A DNA stretch of 64,000 nt from Oscillospiraceae bacterium (GCA_017622295.1 JAGARK010000016.1:80328-144327), one strand, 5' to 3'. Counted from the stretch's first letter, positions 7,756 through 16,294 are shown. Numbers and translations: made by a program. Notes: a model not told the origin generated them from the sequence alone.

Positions 7756-9877
7756 GGATTTCTCCTTTGTCGTTAGTCTCTGTGCCCAGGTACAGGAGCA
7801 CCTGGCTTCCGCCGGGTATGCGTGTTCCGGCGGCCGGAATCTGTCCGGTTACGTTCTCCCCCTCTCCCACAAATTGGGCGGTGAGAGATTGTTCGTTCAG
7901 TATTTTTTCAGCCTCACTCCGGGAAAGGCCCGTCAGGTCCTCCAGAAGGACTGTCTCTTCCTGTTCTGTTTTTTCGACACCCAGATAGGGCAGGATGTCC
8001 GACAGCACTGCACCGACGGTGGGCGCCGCCATGACGCCGCCGGAGATATACAGCCCCGTCTCCCGGGACGGCGTGTCCAGTGCCACCAGTACAATATACT
8101 CCGGATCGCTCATGGGTGCAATCCCCACGAAGGAGACAATTTTGTCCAGCACCCGGTTTCCGTTCTCATCAAAGACGTCGATCTTCTCGCTGGTGCCGGT
8201 CTTGCCACCGATGGCGAAGCCCGCCACCTGGGCATTCTTGGCGGTGCCGTCAGTGACCACGGACTCGATCAGTCCACGCATGGTCCGGGAGGTTTCCTCA
8301 CTGATGGTCCGGCGCACCACCGTGGGCTCCTGTTTTAATATGGTGTTTCCCTCAGCATCGACGATTTCCGAAACCAGATAGGGTTCCAGGAGATTCCCGC
8401 CATTGACCACCGAGGCAATGGCCCTCACCAGCTGCAGCGGCGTGATCTTAAAGGTCTGGCCGAAGGAACCGGAGGTCAGGGAGGCAGTACCCCACTTATC
8501 CGTATCGGTGATCAGGGACTTGTCGAAAAAGACGCCCTTGCTTTCCCCCGCCAGGTCAATGCCGGTCTTCTCCCGGATGCCGAATTGTTCGATGTACTCG
8601 TAAAACCGCTCACCGCCCAGCTTCAGAGCAATGTGGGCGAAGGCGATGTTGCAGGAATTCTGCAATGCCTGGGGCGTCTGCTCCGCCCCGTGTCCGGCAG
8701 AGCGCCAGCAGTGCAGCAGTTGGGACCGGCCCGGGATCTGCTCTGCGCCGCTGCAATGGAATGAGGTATTCAAATCGATGGCGCCGCAGTCCAGGGCCGC
8801 CGCCATGGTCAGCACCTTGAAGGTGGACCCCGGCTCATAGCCGTCGGAAATCACACGATTGCGCCACTGCTTCAGCCGGGCCGCGGTGAGTGCCTCCTGA
8901 TAGGCCGTCTTACCGGCGGTGTAGGCCTCGCTGTCTGTTGGGCTAAGCAAATACTGCAGCTTCATCTGCTCCAGCTGCGCCTGCGTTTCCTCGTTATAGA
9001 TTTCCAGGTAATTATTGGGGTCAAAGCTGCCCAGTGTGGCCATAGCCAGGATCTCCCCGGTCTTGCAGTTCATCACCAGGCCAAACGCCCCGTTCAGAAC
9101 GTCAAATTTTGCAATGGCCTCCTCCATCCGGTTTTCCAGACAGGCCTGAACAGTGGCATCCAGGGTCAGGATCAGGCTGCTGCCCTCGGTGGAGGAAATA
9201 TATGCTTCATAAGAAAAGGGCATATCCATCTCATTGTTGCCCTTGGAGGTGATGACCTTCCCGGCGGTGCCCTCCAGGAAGCTGTTGTAAGAGGCTTCGA
9301 TCCCCTCGCAGCCGGTACCGGAGTCATTGGTAAAGCCGATGACCTGGGCTGCCAGCGTCCCATAGGGGTAGACCCTCTGGGTGTTGGGCTCGAGATGGAT
9401 GCCCGAAATATCGTGTTCATTGATGTATGCGCGGATCTCGGCAGCGGTCTCCTCGCTGACCTTGGAGCCCACCTGCTTGTATCGCTTGGTCAGATCCCCC
9501 GCCTGCTCCAGGATCCACTGGGGATCCTTTTCCAGGATCCGGCCCAGTGTCTGTGCGATATCCTCCAGATCCTCCCCCGCCTGCTTCAGCTCGTGGGGAT
9601 CCAGATATATGTTTTCCACACCGATGCTGGTTGCCAGAATGTTCATGTTCCGGTCGTAAATATCTCCCCGGTCGGCGGAGACCTTTGTGGTGCGGGTCTG
9701 ATTACGCAGAGCCAGGGAGGAATAATAATCGTATTGGGTCACCATCAGCTGATACAGCCGGCAGCCCACCGGTATAAATGCCGCCACCCCCAACGCCGCC
9801 ATCACCGCCATGATCCGGTGATGATGCCCCGTGTCGGAGCGGAGTCTGGAATACTGCTTTTTTCGTTCCTTTCCCAT
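7742..9877 (-). CDS. Class B penicillin-binding transpeptidase with PASTA domain (FtsI/SpoVD type)
   Basis: 711 residues. It has a short basic N-terminus, one membrane anchor (about residues 22-42), a dimerisation domain starting near TTKVSADRGDIYDRN, and a transpeptidase domain. Active-site motifs are the STFK serine motif, SCN and KTGTSEK. One C-terminal PASTA domain follows (LSRSEAEKILNEQSL to the end). The protein crosslinks septal or spore cortex peptidoglycan with the FtsW-family partner. Bacillus has two paralogues in this slot, PBP2B and the sporulation-specific SpoVD; which role this gene has, or whether it does both, cannot be decided, so no symbol is given. The start at 9877 is preferred over an upstream in-frame ATG because GGAAAGG lies about nine bases away and MGKERKK resembles family N-termini. 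Confidence 0.94.
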   Translation of the reverse strand: MGKERKKQYSRLRSDTGHHHRIMAVMAALGVAAFIPVGCRLYQLMVTQYDYYSSLALRNQTRTTKVSADRGDIYDRNMNILATSIGVENIYLDPHELKQAGEDLEDIAQTLGRILEKDPQWILEQAGDLTKRYKQVGSKVSEETAAEIRAYINEHDISGIHLEPNTQRVYPYGTLAAQVIGFTNDSGTGCEGIEASYNSFLEGTAGKVITSKGNNEMDMPFSYEAYISSTEGSSLILTLDATVQACLENRMEEAIAKFDVLNGAFGLVMNCKTGEILAMATLGSFDPNNYLEIYNEETQAQLEQMKLQYLLSPTDSEAYTAGKTAYQEALTAARLKQWRNRVISDGYEPGSTFKVLTMAAALDCGAIDLNTSFHCSGAEQIPGRSQLLHCWRSAGHGAEQTPQALQNSCNIAFAHIALKLGGERFYEYIEQFGIREKTGIDLAGESKGVFFDKSLITDTDKWGTASLTSGSFGQTFKITPLQLVRAIASVVNGGNLLEPYLVSEIVDAEGNTILKQEPTVVRRTISEETSRTMRGLIESVVTDGTAKNAQVAGFAIGGKTGTSEKIDVFDENGNRVLDKIVSFVGIAPMSDPEYIVLVALDTPSRETGLYISGGVMAAPTVGAVLSDILPYLGVEKTEQEETVLLEDLTGLSRSEAEKILNEQSLTAQFVGEGENVTGQIPAAGTRIPGGSQVLLYLGTETNDKGEIHETQ

Positions 9878-9987
9878 ATCATCCGGCCTTTCCAGAGAGA
9901 GTCCACAGGACATGAATGGGCAGCAAGGGAAGCGATCCCTCACTGCCCATTGCAGCTGCTATCTCATTTTATTGGCCGAAATGGGCT

Positions 9988-10467
9988 TTATGCAAACCAC
10001 TGGGAGAAGAACCAGCAGATATTCTCCCAAAGGGTGGGTGCGGGCTCCGGCTGAGGGATATCCGCACGGATGGAAACGGTCCTGGCCTGCTCCACGGGGA
10101 TCATACCCAGTGCGGTGGCTTTTTCATAGACATCATCGGCGTCGAAGCCGGCGTGATAGGTCCTGTCCAGGGCCAGATTCTCATTCTGCAGAGAAATCAC
10201 ATAGCTTTCCATCCGGTTATACTCCTGCTGAACGGCGGACAGCTGATAGATGCCCACGGTCATCAGAATCATCATCACGCAGGCAACGGCAATGCCGCAC
10301 ACTGATGCGATGTCAAAATAGATGTTGATATTCTTTTCAATCTTGGGTACGGGCAGGACCAGCTTCTGCCGCTTCTTCTTGGGAACCGGCTTCAGCTCCG
10401 GCGCGGTTGCTTCGCTGCCGTAAATATAAAACTGATGCACATACTGAATATCAGGTTTGCGATCCAT
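9988..10467 (-). CDS. ftsL: FtsL-like septum protein
   Basis: 159 residues with FtsL topology: a basic cytoplasmic stretch (about 1-48), one membrane segment (about 52-75, IASVCGIAVACVMMILMTVG) and a short extracytoplasmic coiled-coil-like region (LSAVQQEYNRMESYVISLQNEN). Family sequence conservation is weak, so the call relies heavily on position between rsmH and the class B penicillin-binding protein, the invariant FtsL slot of dcw clusters. FtsL forms the FtsQ/DivIB-FtsL-DivIC complex that activates FtsW-PBP. The Pro-rich, Trp-containing C-terminus (QPEPAPTLWENICWFF) is unusual. Confidence 0.85.
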   Translation of the reverse strand: MDRKPDIQYVHQFYIYGSEATAPELKPVPKKKRQKLVLPVPKIEKNINIYFDIASVCGIAVACVMMILMTVGIYQLSAVQQEYNRMESYVISLQNENLALDRTYHAGFDADDVYEKATALGMIPVEQARTVSIRADIPQPEPAPTLWENICWFFSQWFA

Positions 10468-10500
10468 GTTGTTCTACTTCCTCTCAAGACCGGAACATTC

Positions 10501-11436
10501 TCAGAGCTTCTGACACACGCGCAGCTTGGCGCTGCGGGCTCTGGGATTGCGTTCCAGTTCTTCCTCTCCCGATACCACGGGTTTTCTGGTAATGATTTTC
10601 ACCTGAGGCTTCTTGCCGCAGACGCACACAGGGAAATTGGGCGGGCAGGTGCAGCCCTTGGCGGCATCTGCCATGGCGTTCTTGACGATCCGGTCTTCCA
10701 GGGAATGGAAGGTGATCACCGCCAGGCGGCCACCCTTATTCAGACAGGGGATGGCATCCTTCATAACCTTTTCCACACTGCCCAGTTCATCGTTTACCGC
10801 GATTCGGATGGCCTGGAAGCTGCGCTTGGCCGGATGCTGCTTCTCCCGCAGCGCGGCGGCGGGCATGGCGGAGCGGATGATATCCACAAGCTCCAGGGTT
10901 GTTTCGATGGGCTTCTCCTCCCGGCGGCTGCAGATGGCAGCCGCGATCCGGGGGGCATAGCGCTCCTCGCCGTAGTCATAGAGGATGCGCTTGAGCTCCT
11001 CCTGGCTCCAGGTGTTGACCACATCGTAAGCAGACAGCACATCCTCGCTGTTCATGCGCATGTCGAGAGGTGCGTCTGCCATATAGGAAAAGCCGCGGCT
11101 GCCGTCGTCCAGCTGAGGGGAAGAAACGCCCAGATCCAGCAGGATGCCGTCCACGCCCTCAATTTCCAGGTCCTCCAGAACCTGCCTGATCTCACAGAAA
11201 TTTGAGTGAACCAACGTCACCTTATCAGAGTAAGGCGCCAACCGCTCCCCTGCTGCCTTCAGGGCCACAGGGTCCCGGTCAATGCCGATGTGGCGGCCGG
11301 TGGTCAGCCGCTTGACGATTTCGCTGGAGTGGCCGGCGCCGCCCAGGGTGCCGTCCACATAAATGCCGTCAGGCTTGATATTAAGTCCTTCCAGACATTC
11401 CTCCAGAAGAACGGATACATGATGAAATTCTGTCAT
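10501..11436 (-). CDS. rsmH: RsmH, 16S rRNA (cytosine1402-N4)-methyltransferase
   Basis: 311 residues, the usual size. It methylates N4 of C1402 in the 16S rRNA decoding centre using S-adenosylmethionine. Motifs include FHHVSVLLEECLEGL at the N-terminus, the SAM-binding DGTLGGAGHS, GILLDLGVSSPQLDD, and FHSLEDRIVK followed by a Cys-rich insert (CTCPPNFPVCVCGKKP). The ATG overlaps the mraZ stop as ATGA. It is the second gene of the dcw operon, as in nearly all bacteria. Confidence 0.97.
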   Translation of the reverse strand: MTEFHHVSVLLEECLEGLNIKPDGIYVDGTLGGAGHSSEIVKRLTTGRHIGIDRDPVALKAAGERLAPYSDKVTLVHSNFCEIRQVLEDLEIEGVDGILLDLGVSSPQLDDGSRGFSYMADAPLDMRMNSEDVLSAYDVVNTWSQEELKRILYDYGEERYAPRIAAAICSRREEKPIETTLELVDIIRSAMPAAALREKQHPAKRSFQAIRIAVNDELGSVEKVMKDAIPCLNKGGRLAVITFHSLEDRIVKNAMADAAKGCTCPPNFPVCVCGKKPQVKIITRKPVVSGEEELERNPRARSAKLRVCQKL

Positions 11437-11861
11437 AGTCCGATTGCCTCCAGAGATGCCAACAATTTTTCGGGGGTCAGATTCTCAGCCTCAAAGGCCT
11501 CAAATTCGGCTGCGTCCCAGATCTCCGCCTGGCCTGCCCGGCCGACGATCATGACCTCCCGGGAGATACCGGCATAGTCAAGGAGAAACTGGGTCAGAGA
11601 AAACCGGAACTGCTTATCCGGATTACACTCGGTTGCATTCATAAAAATCAGGCTGGTGGCGCCGGAGCGCTGGGACAGGCTCAGTGCATTGAAATTGTCG
11701 CTGAGGTTCTGCCACTCGGCAGCGGTATAAACAGTCAGACAGCGATGACCGCAGTTGACGCCCAGGGTCACATAAAAATCCTCGCCCAGCTCACCTCGAA
11801 GCTTCGCGGGAACGAACAGACGATTCTTGTCATCCAGCTTTGCAGGGTACTTGCCGATCAT
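11433..11861 (-). CDS. mraZ: MraZ, transcriptional regulator of the dcw cluster
   Basis: 142 residues, the standard length. It has two SpoVT/AbrB-like MraZ modules, beginning MIGKYPAKLDDKNRLFVPAKLRGEL and, in the second half, NKTL-equivalent KQFRFSLTQFLLDYAGI. MraZ forms ring-shaped multimers that bind repeated boxes upstream of its own gene and regulate the cell-division cluster. The start has a perfect GGAGGTGA site seven bases upstream. It is the first gene of the operon, and three candidate binding boxes lie directly between its promoter and its ribosome binding site. Confidence 0.96.
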   Translation of the reverse strand: MIGKYPAKLDDKNRLFVPAKLRGELGEDFYVTLGVNCGHRCLTVYTAAEWQNLSDNFNALSLSQRSGATSLIFMNATECNPDKQFRFSLTQFLLDYAGISREVMIVGRAGQAEIWDAAEFEAFEAENLTPEKLLASLEAIGL

Positions 11862-11878
11862 TTGCGGTCACCTCCATT

Positions 11879-11906
11879 CCATTTCACTCCACTTTACTAC
11901 CCTTTT
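11879..11906 (-). promoter_or_regulatory. mraZ operator: Candidate MraZ operator, three boxes at 11-base spacing
   Basis: Read on the minus strand, AAAAGGG, AAAGTGG and AAATGGA occur with an exact 11-base period between the promoter and the mraZ start. Known MraZ sites are three or four direct repeats of a G-rich box (AAAGTGK type in mollicutes, TGGGN in enterics) spaced by about one helical turn, immediately upstream of mraZ. Assignment is by this similarity and position. Confidence 0.65.
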
Positions 11907-11921
11907 ACACCATTCATTGAC

Positions 11922-11950
11922 AGTATAACGCTTCTTGTTTCAAAAATCAA
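11922..11950 (-). promoter_or_regulatory. Sigma-A type promoter of the dcw operon
   Basis: Minus strand TTGATT (11945-11950) and TATACT (11922-11927) are separated by 17 bases, about 60 bases upstream of the mraZ start. No terminator-like hairpin lies between it and mraZ. Confidence 0.75.
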
Positions 11951-12008
11951 TCTTTTTTCCCGGTTTTTTTCAGGTGATGCCCCGAAAACACCCTATTTTT
12001 TGCATTTT

Positions 12009-12022
12009 CGAACGCTCGTTCT
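12009..12022 (-). promoter_or_regulatory. LexA (SOS) box-like palindrome upstream of the dcw promoter
   Basis: The minus strand reads AGAACGAGCGTTCG, matching the Gram-positive LexA/DinR consensus CGAACRNRYGTTYG except for the first base. It lies just after the clpC stop and 59 bases upstream of the dcw -35 box. A weak alternative promoter, TTGATT (12027-12032) and GAAAAT (12004-12009) with 17-base spacing, would carry the box in its spacer. Function is inferred from the motif only. Confidence 0.4.
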
Positions 12023-12028
12023 ATAAAA

Positions 12029-14353
12029 TCAAGCCTGAAAGCAGATCTGATCATCCTCCATCCGGGCCTTGATCCGGGAAGGCTTCCGGCCGCAGCGCAG
12101 CAGGAAGACCGCCAGAGGCCCCTCTACCCGCTCCTGTACCTGCCGCCGCATCTGCCGGGCGCCGCCTTTGCCCCGGCAGTCCCCAGCCAAACGGGCTGCC
12201 AGTTCCTTCGGCAGCTGCAGCTGGATGCCCTGGGCTGTCAGCCGGTCCTGAAGCTGCTGCAGATACTTCCGGGCGATGGCCTCCATGGCCTCCTCTCCCA
12301 GGGCGCGGAAGCAGATCACCCGGTCCAGCCGCCCCAGAAACTCCGGGGTAAAGGCCCGGCGCAGCGCTCCATCCAGTTCCTCCTGCCGTCCCGTGGGCCG
12401 GAAGCCCAGACCGTCGCTTTTTACTTCGCCCCCAATGTTGGAGGTCATCACCACGATGGCATTTTTGAAGCTGACCCTTCGGCCAGAAGAATCTGTCAGG
12501 CAGCCTTCTTCCATGATCTGCAGCAAAATCCCCGCCACATCGGGATGGGCCTTTTCCAGCTCATCCAGCAGCACCAGACAGTGGGGCCTGCGGCGGACGG
12601 CTTCTGTCAGCTTTCCGCCCTCTTCATAGCCCACATAGCCCGGAGGGGCGCCGATAAGCCGGGCCACCGAGTGCTTTTCCATATATTCCGACATATCCAG
12701 CCGGATCATGGCCTCCCGGGAGCCGAACATCTCCTCCGCCACGCAGCGGCACAGCTCCGTCTTGCCCACCCCTGTGGGGCCGGCAAAGAGCATACAGGCG
12801 ACGGGGCGGTGTTCATCCCGGATGCCGGAATACCCCCGGCGCAGGGCCTCCGCCACAGCCCCCACAGCCTCCTCCTGGCCAGTTACTCCCATGCAGAGGC
12901 ACTCCTCCAGCTTTAATAGCTTCTGCCGCTCGCTGGCTGTCAGCCTGCCTACAGGGATCCCCGTCCGGGCAGATACCGCCCAGGCCACATCCCCCGCCGT
13001 CACCGCCCGGGGTCTGCGGACCTCGGCGGCGTGATTCACCATTTTCTGCATCCGGTCCCGCAGCTCCGCCGCCTTTTCAAACCGGCTTTCCCGCACCGCG
13101 TTATGAAGCTCCTGTTCCAGATCCTTTCTAGCCCCACCGCGAATGGTCCCCATCTCCTCCATCCGGGCATGGGCTGCGCCCTCGTCCAGCAAATCGATGG
13201 CCTTGTCGGGAAGGTACAGATCCGGCAGATACCGCACCGAAAGCCGCACCGCCTCCTTCATTGCATCCTCCGTGATCCGCAGATGATGGTGCCGCTCCAG
13301 TCCCGGCTTTAGCCCATGAAGGATGGCCATCACCGCCTCCTGATCCGGCTCCTCCACCCGGACCGGGCGAAACCGCCGCTCCAGGGCTGGATCCTTTTCA
13401 ATGAATTTGCGGTATTCATCCAATGTGGTGGCCCCCAGCATCTGCAGCTCACCCCGGCCCAGGGCGGGCTTGAAAATGTTCGCCGCATCGATGGCGCCCT
13501 CCGCCGCCCCCGCGCCCACGATGGTGTGCATCTCATCCACAAAGAGAATCACATCACCGCTTCTGCGGATCTCCGTCAGCACATCCCGCAGCCGTTCCTC
13601 AAACTCCCCCCGGTACTTGGTACCCGCCACAAGATTTGCCATGTTCAGGCTGATGAGCCGTTTGTCCTTCAGCTGGGGCGGCACATTCCCCGCTGCCATC
13701 CGTTGGGCCAGCCCCTCTGCAATGGCGGTCTTCCCCACCCCCGGTTCCCCCACCAGGGCGGGATTGTTCTTATTCTTCCGGCACAGGATGCCGATGACCA
13801 TGTCGATCTCCCGCTCCCGGCCGATCACCGGCTCCATGGACGCTACCTTCAGCAGCAGGTCCTCGCTGAATTGTTCCAACAGTTTCGTCACAGTTTCCTC
13901 CTTCTTATGCCTGACCGGTGTGCTCTGCTCCCAGCGAATGTGATCCACCGTGTGGGTAAAGAGCTCTCCCCGGTCGATTCCTCCCAGCATCAATAATTCC
14001 CCTGCCCCGGTATTCTCCCGGCGGACCAGGGACAACAGCAGATGAACGGGGCCGATTTGGCGGGCCTTCTGGCTTCTGGCCTCCCGCATTGCCCCCCGGA
14101 GGATCCGCCTGGCCTCGGGCGTAAATCCCTGGGGCAGGGGCAGCGACGGCGTTCCCCTTCCGTATAACAGCACCGTACAGTCCTCCATAACCGCCGGTTC
14201 CAGCCCAAAAAGCCGCAGGATCTGCCCCGTATCCCCCGGATACTCCGCCAGCGCCAGCAGCAAATGGGCGCTGCCCACAAAGCTGTGCCCCATCCTCCGG
14301 GCCATCTTTCCCGCCTGCCGCAGCAGCTCAAGCGCTTCCGTTTCATAGCGCAT
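12029..14353 (-). CDS. clpC: ClpC-type AAA+ protein-unfolding ATPase
   Basis: 774 residues. It has an N-terminal Clp repeat domain (about 1-145), D1 ATPase with Walker A GEPGVGKTAIAEG and the VDEMHTIVGAG Walker B region, a middle domain with a UVR-like stretch (RESRFEKAAELRDRMQKM), and D2 ATPase with GPTGVGKTELC and the YVGYEEGG pore loop. ClpC unfolds substrates for the ClpP peptidase. The start at 14353 was chosen because AGGAGGGG lies eight bases upstream and MRYETEALELL fits family N-termini; the longer frame adds an unrelated hydrophobic stretch. In Bacillus, clpC follows ctsR-mcsA-mcsB; none of these is adjacent here, and no CtsR heptad repeat was seen upstream. Confidence 0.93.
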   Translation of the reverse strand: MRYETEALELLRQAGKMARRMGHSFVGSAHLLLALAEYPGDTGQILRLFGLEPAVMEDCTVLLYGRGTPSLPLPQGFTPEARRILRGAMREARSQKARQIGPVHLLLSLVRRENTGAGELLMLGGIDRGELFTHTVDHIRWEQSTPVRHKKEETVTKLLEQFSEDLLLKVASMEPVIGREREIDMVIGILCRKNKNNPALVGEPGVGKTAIAEGLAQRMAAGNVPPQLKDKRLISLNMANLVAGTKYRGEFEERLRDVLTEIRRSGDVILFVDEMHTIVGAGAAEGAIDAANIFKPALGRGELQMLGATTLDEYRKFIEKDPALERRFRPVRVEEPDQEAVMAILHGLKPGLERHHHLRITEDAMKEAVRLSVRYLPDLYLPDKAIDLLDEGAAHARMEEMGTIRGGARKDLEQELHNAVRESRFEKAAELRDRMQKMVNHAAEVRRPRAVTAGDVAWAVSARTGIPVGRLTASERQKLLKLEECLCMGVTGQEEAVGAVAEALRRGYSGIRDEHRPVACMLFAGPTGVGKTELCRCVAEEMFGSREAMIRLDMSEYMEKHSVARLIGAPPGYVGYEEGGKLTEAVRRRPHCLVLLDELEKAHPDVAGILLQIMEEGCLTDSSGRRVSFKNAIVVMTSNIGGEVKSDGLGFRPTGRQEELDGALRRAFTPEFLGRLDRVICFRALGEEAMEAIARKYLQQLQDRLTAQGIQLQLPKELAARLAGDCRGKGGARQMRRQVQERVEGPLAVFLLRCGRKPSRIKARMEDDQICFQA

Positions 14354-14424
14354 CGGCACCCCTCCTATCAGGAAGATTTTCGCCGGGGTACCAAAAAAAT
14401 ATACAGAAGATTTCAAAAAAGGAA

Positions 14425-14452
14425 TTGCATTTTCCGAAATCCATGCTATCAT
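14425..14452 (+). promoter_or_regulatory. Probable promoter for the ferredoxin gene
   Basis: TTGCAT (14425-14430) and TATCAT (14447-14452) are 16 bases apart. An imperfect inverted repeat, AGCTA-N6-TAGCT (14460-14475), covers the expected start of transcription and could be an operator. A GGAGG site (14496-14500) precedes the ferredoxin ATG. Confidence 0.45.
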
Positions 14453-14507
14453 TATCTTAAGCTATTTACTTAGCTAATGATTCAAAAAAACTTTTGGAGG
14501 TAATATC

Positions 14508-14678
14508 ATGGCTTACACTATCACCGATGCTTGCGTTGCTTGCGGTTCCTGCGCTGACCAGTGCCCCGTTGAGGCTATCTCTGAAGGCGACGGCAAGTAC
14601 GTCATCGACGCTGACGTCTGCGTTTCCTGCGGCTCCTGCGCCGATCAGTGCCCCACCGAAGCTATCGAGGAAGGCTGA
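14508..14678 (+). CDS. Small 2[4Fe-4S] clostridial-type ferredoxin
   Basis: A 56-residue protein. It has two CxxCxxCxxxCP cluster-binding motifs (first Cys at residues 9, 12, 15 and 19; second at 38, 41, 44 and 48), arranged as two near-identical halves reading CGSCADQCP. This is the classical Clostridium pasteurianum-type low-potential electron carrier serving pyruvate:ferredoxin oxidoreductase, hydrogenase and related anaerobic enzymes. The start has TTTTGGAGG seven bases upstream. It is monocistronic: a promoter lies upstream and a strong terminator follows immediately. The length and spacing are typical. Confidence 0.97.
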   Translation: MAYTITDACVACGSCADQCPVEAISEGDGKYVIDADVCVSCGSCADQCPTEAIEEG

Positions 14679-14698
14679 TTCTTTTTTGAATCGTATTG

Positions 14699-14734
14699 GC
14701 CTGCGCACGGATTTCGTGCGCAGGCTGATTTTTT
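14699..14734 (+). terminator. Intrinsic terminator after the ferredoxin gene
   Basis: A perfect 10-bp stem (14699-14708 with 14716-14725, arms CCTGCGCAC/GTGCGCAGG plus one closing pair) with a 7-base loop is followed by a T-rich tract (14729-14734). Confidence 0.88.
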
Positions 14735-14750
14735 ATGAGGGAGACTGCAT

Positions 14751-15443
14751 ATGGAAACACTTCCCAAGGGGCTGACACTAAAGCTTTGCGAAGGTGCCTT
14801 CCCCCTGAGCACCGATTCGATGGTACTGGCCCATTTTGTCCGGCTGCCGAAAAATGCACGGGTACTGGACCTTGGCTCCGGCTGCGGCGCCCTGGGGCTG
14901 CTGCTGTGCGCCAAGGATGACCGCTGCCAGGTCACCGGCCTGGAGCTGACGGAAAACGCCCATCTGACAGCCCTCGACAATATCCGCGAAAACGCTCTGC
15001 ACTCCCGCATGGAAAGTATATGCGGCGATCTGCGGACAATTGACCAGTATTTTTCTCCCGGCACTTTTTCCTGCTGTATTTCCAATCCTCCCTATTTTTC
15101 CGGAGGCCCTGCCAGTCTGACCGTTCCCCTGGCCCGGCGGGATGACTGCTGCAGTCCGGAGGAGCTGCTGCGCAGCGCCTCCATAGCCCTCAAATTCGGT
15201 GGGGACTTTTTCCTGGTCCACAAACCGGAAAAACTGGCGCAGTTGATTGCCTGCGGCGCATCAAACGCAATGGAAGCAAAGCAGCTGCGCCTTGTCCGCC
15301 ACAAAGAAGGCGGACCCATCACCACAATTCTTCTTCAGTTCCGAAAGGGCGGCAAGCCCGGACTGATCATCGACGAATTCTGCTTATTCGATTCCCGGGG
15401 CGATATGACACCCTATTACCGGGAAGTTTACCATATTTCATGA
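14751..15443 (+). CDS. tRNA1(Val) N6-adenine methyltransferase family protein (TrmN6-like)
   Basis: 230 residues with a Rossmann-type SAM methyltransferase fold. Motif I is VLDLGSGCGALGLLL, followed by VTGLELTENAH, and the catalytic NPPY motif (SNPPYFSGG) marks N6-adenine or N5-glutamine methylation. The arrangement and the N-terminal FPLSTDSMVLAHFV segment match the TrmN6/YfiC group, which modifies A37 of tRNA-Val in E. coli. The substrate in this organism is inferred. It lies directly before rsmI, a pairing common in Firmicutes, and its stop lies 11 bases before the rsmI start. Confidence 0.88.
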   Translation: METLPKGLTLKLCEGAFPLSTDSMVLAHFVRLPKNARVLDLGSGCGALGLLLCAKDDRCQVTGLELTENAHLTALDNIRENALHSRMESICGDLRTIDQYFSPGTFSCCISNPPYFSGGPASLTVPLARRDDCCSPEELLRSASIALKFGGDFFLVHKPEKLAQLIACGASNAMEAKQLRLVRHKEGGPITTILLQFRKGGKPGLIIDEFCLFDSRGDMTPYYREVYHIS

Positions 15444-15454
15444 GGAGGCATATC

Positions 15455-16282
15455 ATGGCCGGAATGTTATATCTCGTCCCCACCCCCATCGGCAATCTGG
15501 GAGATATCTCGGAGCGCTGCCGCAGGACCCTGGAAGAGGCGGATTTTATCGCCGCGGAGGACACCCGGGTTTCCCTGAAGCTCCTAAACCATCTGGGCAT
15601 CAAAAAAAGCCTTGTCAGCTACTACGAGCACAACAAGGCCTTCAAGGGTGAAAAAATCGTGGAGCGTATCCTGGCAGGCGAGACCTGCGCCCTGGTTTCC
15701 GATGCCGGCAGCCCCGCCATCTCCGATCCCGGGGAGGATCTCGTCAAGCTTTGCCATCAGGTGGGCATCACCGTGTGCGCCATTCCCGGTCCCTGCGCCG
15801 TCATCACCGGCCTGAGCATCTCCGGTCAGGCAACCGGCCGCTTCTGCTTCGAGGGCTTCCTGTCCACCTCCAAGAAGAGCCGCCGGGAGCATTTGGAGTC
15901 CCTGGTCCGAGAACAGCGGACCATGATCTTCTACGAAGCGCCCCACAAGCTGCTGACCACCCTGCAGGATATGGCGGAGCATTTCGGCGCCGACCGCTCC
16001 ATCAGCCTCTGCCGGGAACTGACCAAGCTCCATGAAGAGGTGATCCTCACCACCCTGGGCGCAGCCATTGAAAAGTACACCGAAAATCCCCCCAAGGGCG
16101 AGTTCGTCCTGGTGGTTGCCGGTGCCAGCGCCGAGGAAAAGCCCGCAGCCACCGCAGACGACGCCGCTGCCCGTGTGGCTCAGCTGATGACCGAAGGCCT
16201 CAGCCGTAAGGACGCCATCAAGCAGACCGCCAAGGAACTGGATCTTCCCAAAAATGTGGTATACGACGCCGCATTGCAGTAA
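15455..16282 (+). CDS. rsmI: RsmI, 16S rRNA (cytidine1402-2'-O)-methyltransferase
   Basis: 275 residues of the tetrapyrrole-methylase fold family. Conserved stretches are LYLVPTPIGNLGDIS, AAEDTRVSLKLLNHLGI, VSDAGSPAISDPGEDLV and IPGPCAVITGL, all typical of RsmI. It 2'-O-methylates C1402 of 16S rRNA, the same nucleotide N4-methylated by RsmH encoded at 10501-11436. The start at 15455 is chosen because AGGAGG lies six bases upstream; an earlier ATG at 15440 would put that site inside the coding sequence. A bidirectional terminator follows. Confidence 0.95.
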   Translation: MAGMLYLVPTPIGNLGDISERCRRTLEEADFIAAEDTRVSLKLLNHLGIKKSLVSYYEHNKAFKGEKIVERILAGETCALVSDAGSPAISDPGEDLVKLCHQVGITVCAIPGPCAVITGLSISGQATGRFCFEGFLSTSKKSRREHLESLVREQRTMIFYEAPHKLLTTLQDMAEHFGADRSISLCRELTKLHEEVILTTLGAAIEKYTENPPKGEFVLVVAGASAEEKPAATADDAAARVAQLMTEGLSRKDAIKQTAKELDLPKNVVYDAALQ

Positions 16283-16294
16283 TAATGCACAAAA

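Noticed and set aside
4789-7776. 995-codon plus-strand open frame opposite murF and murE
   Set aside because: Antisense shadow; the His-, Gly- and Gln-rich product has no domain.
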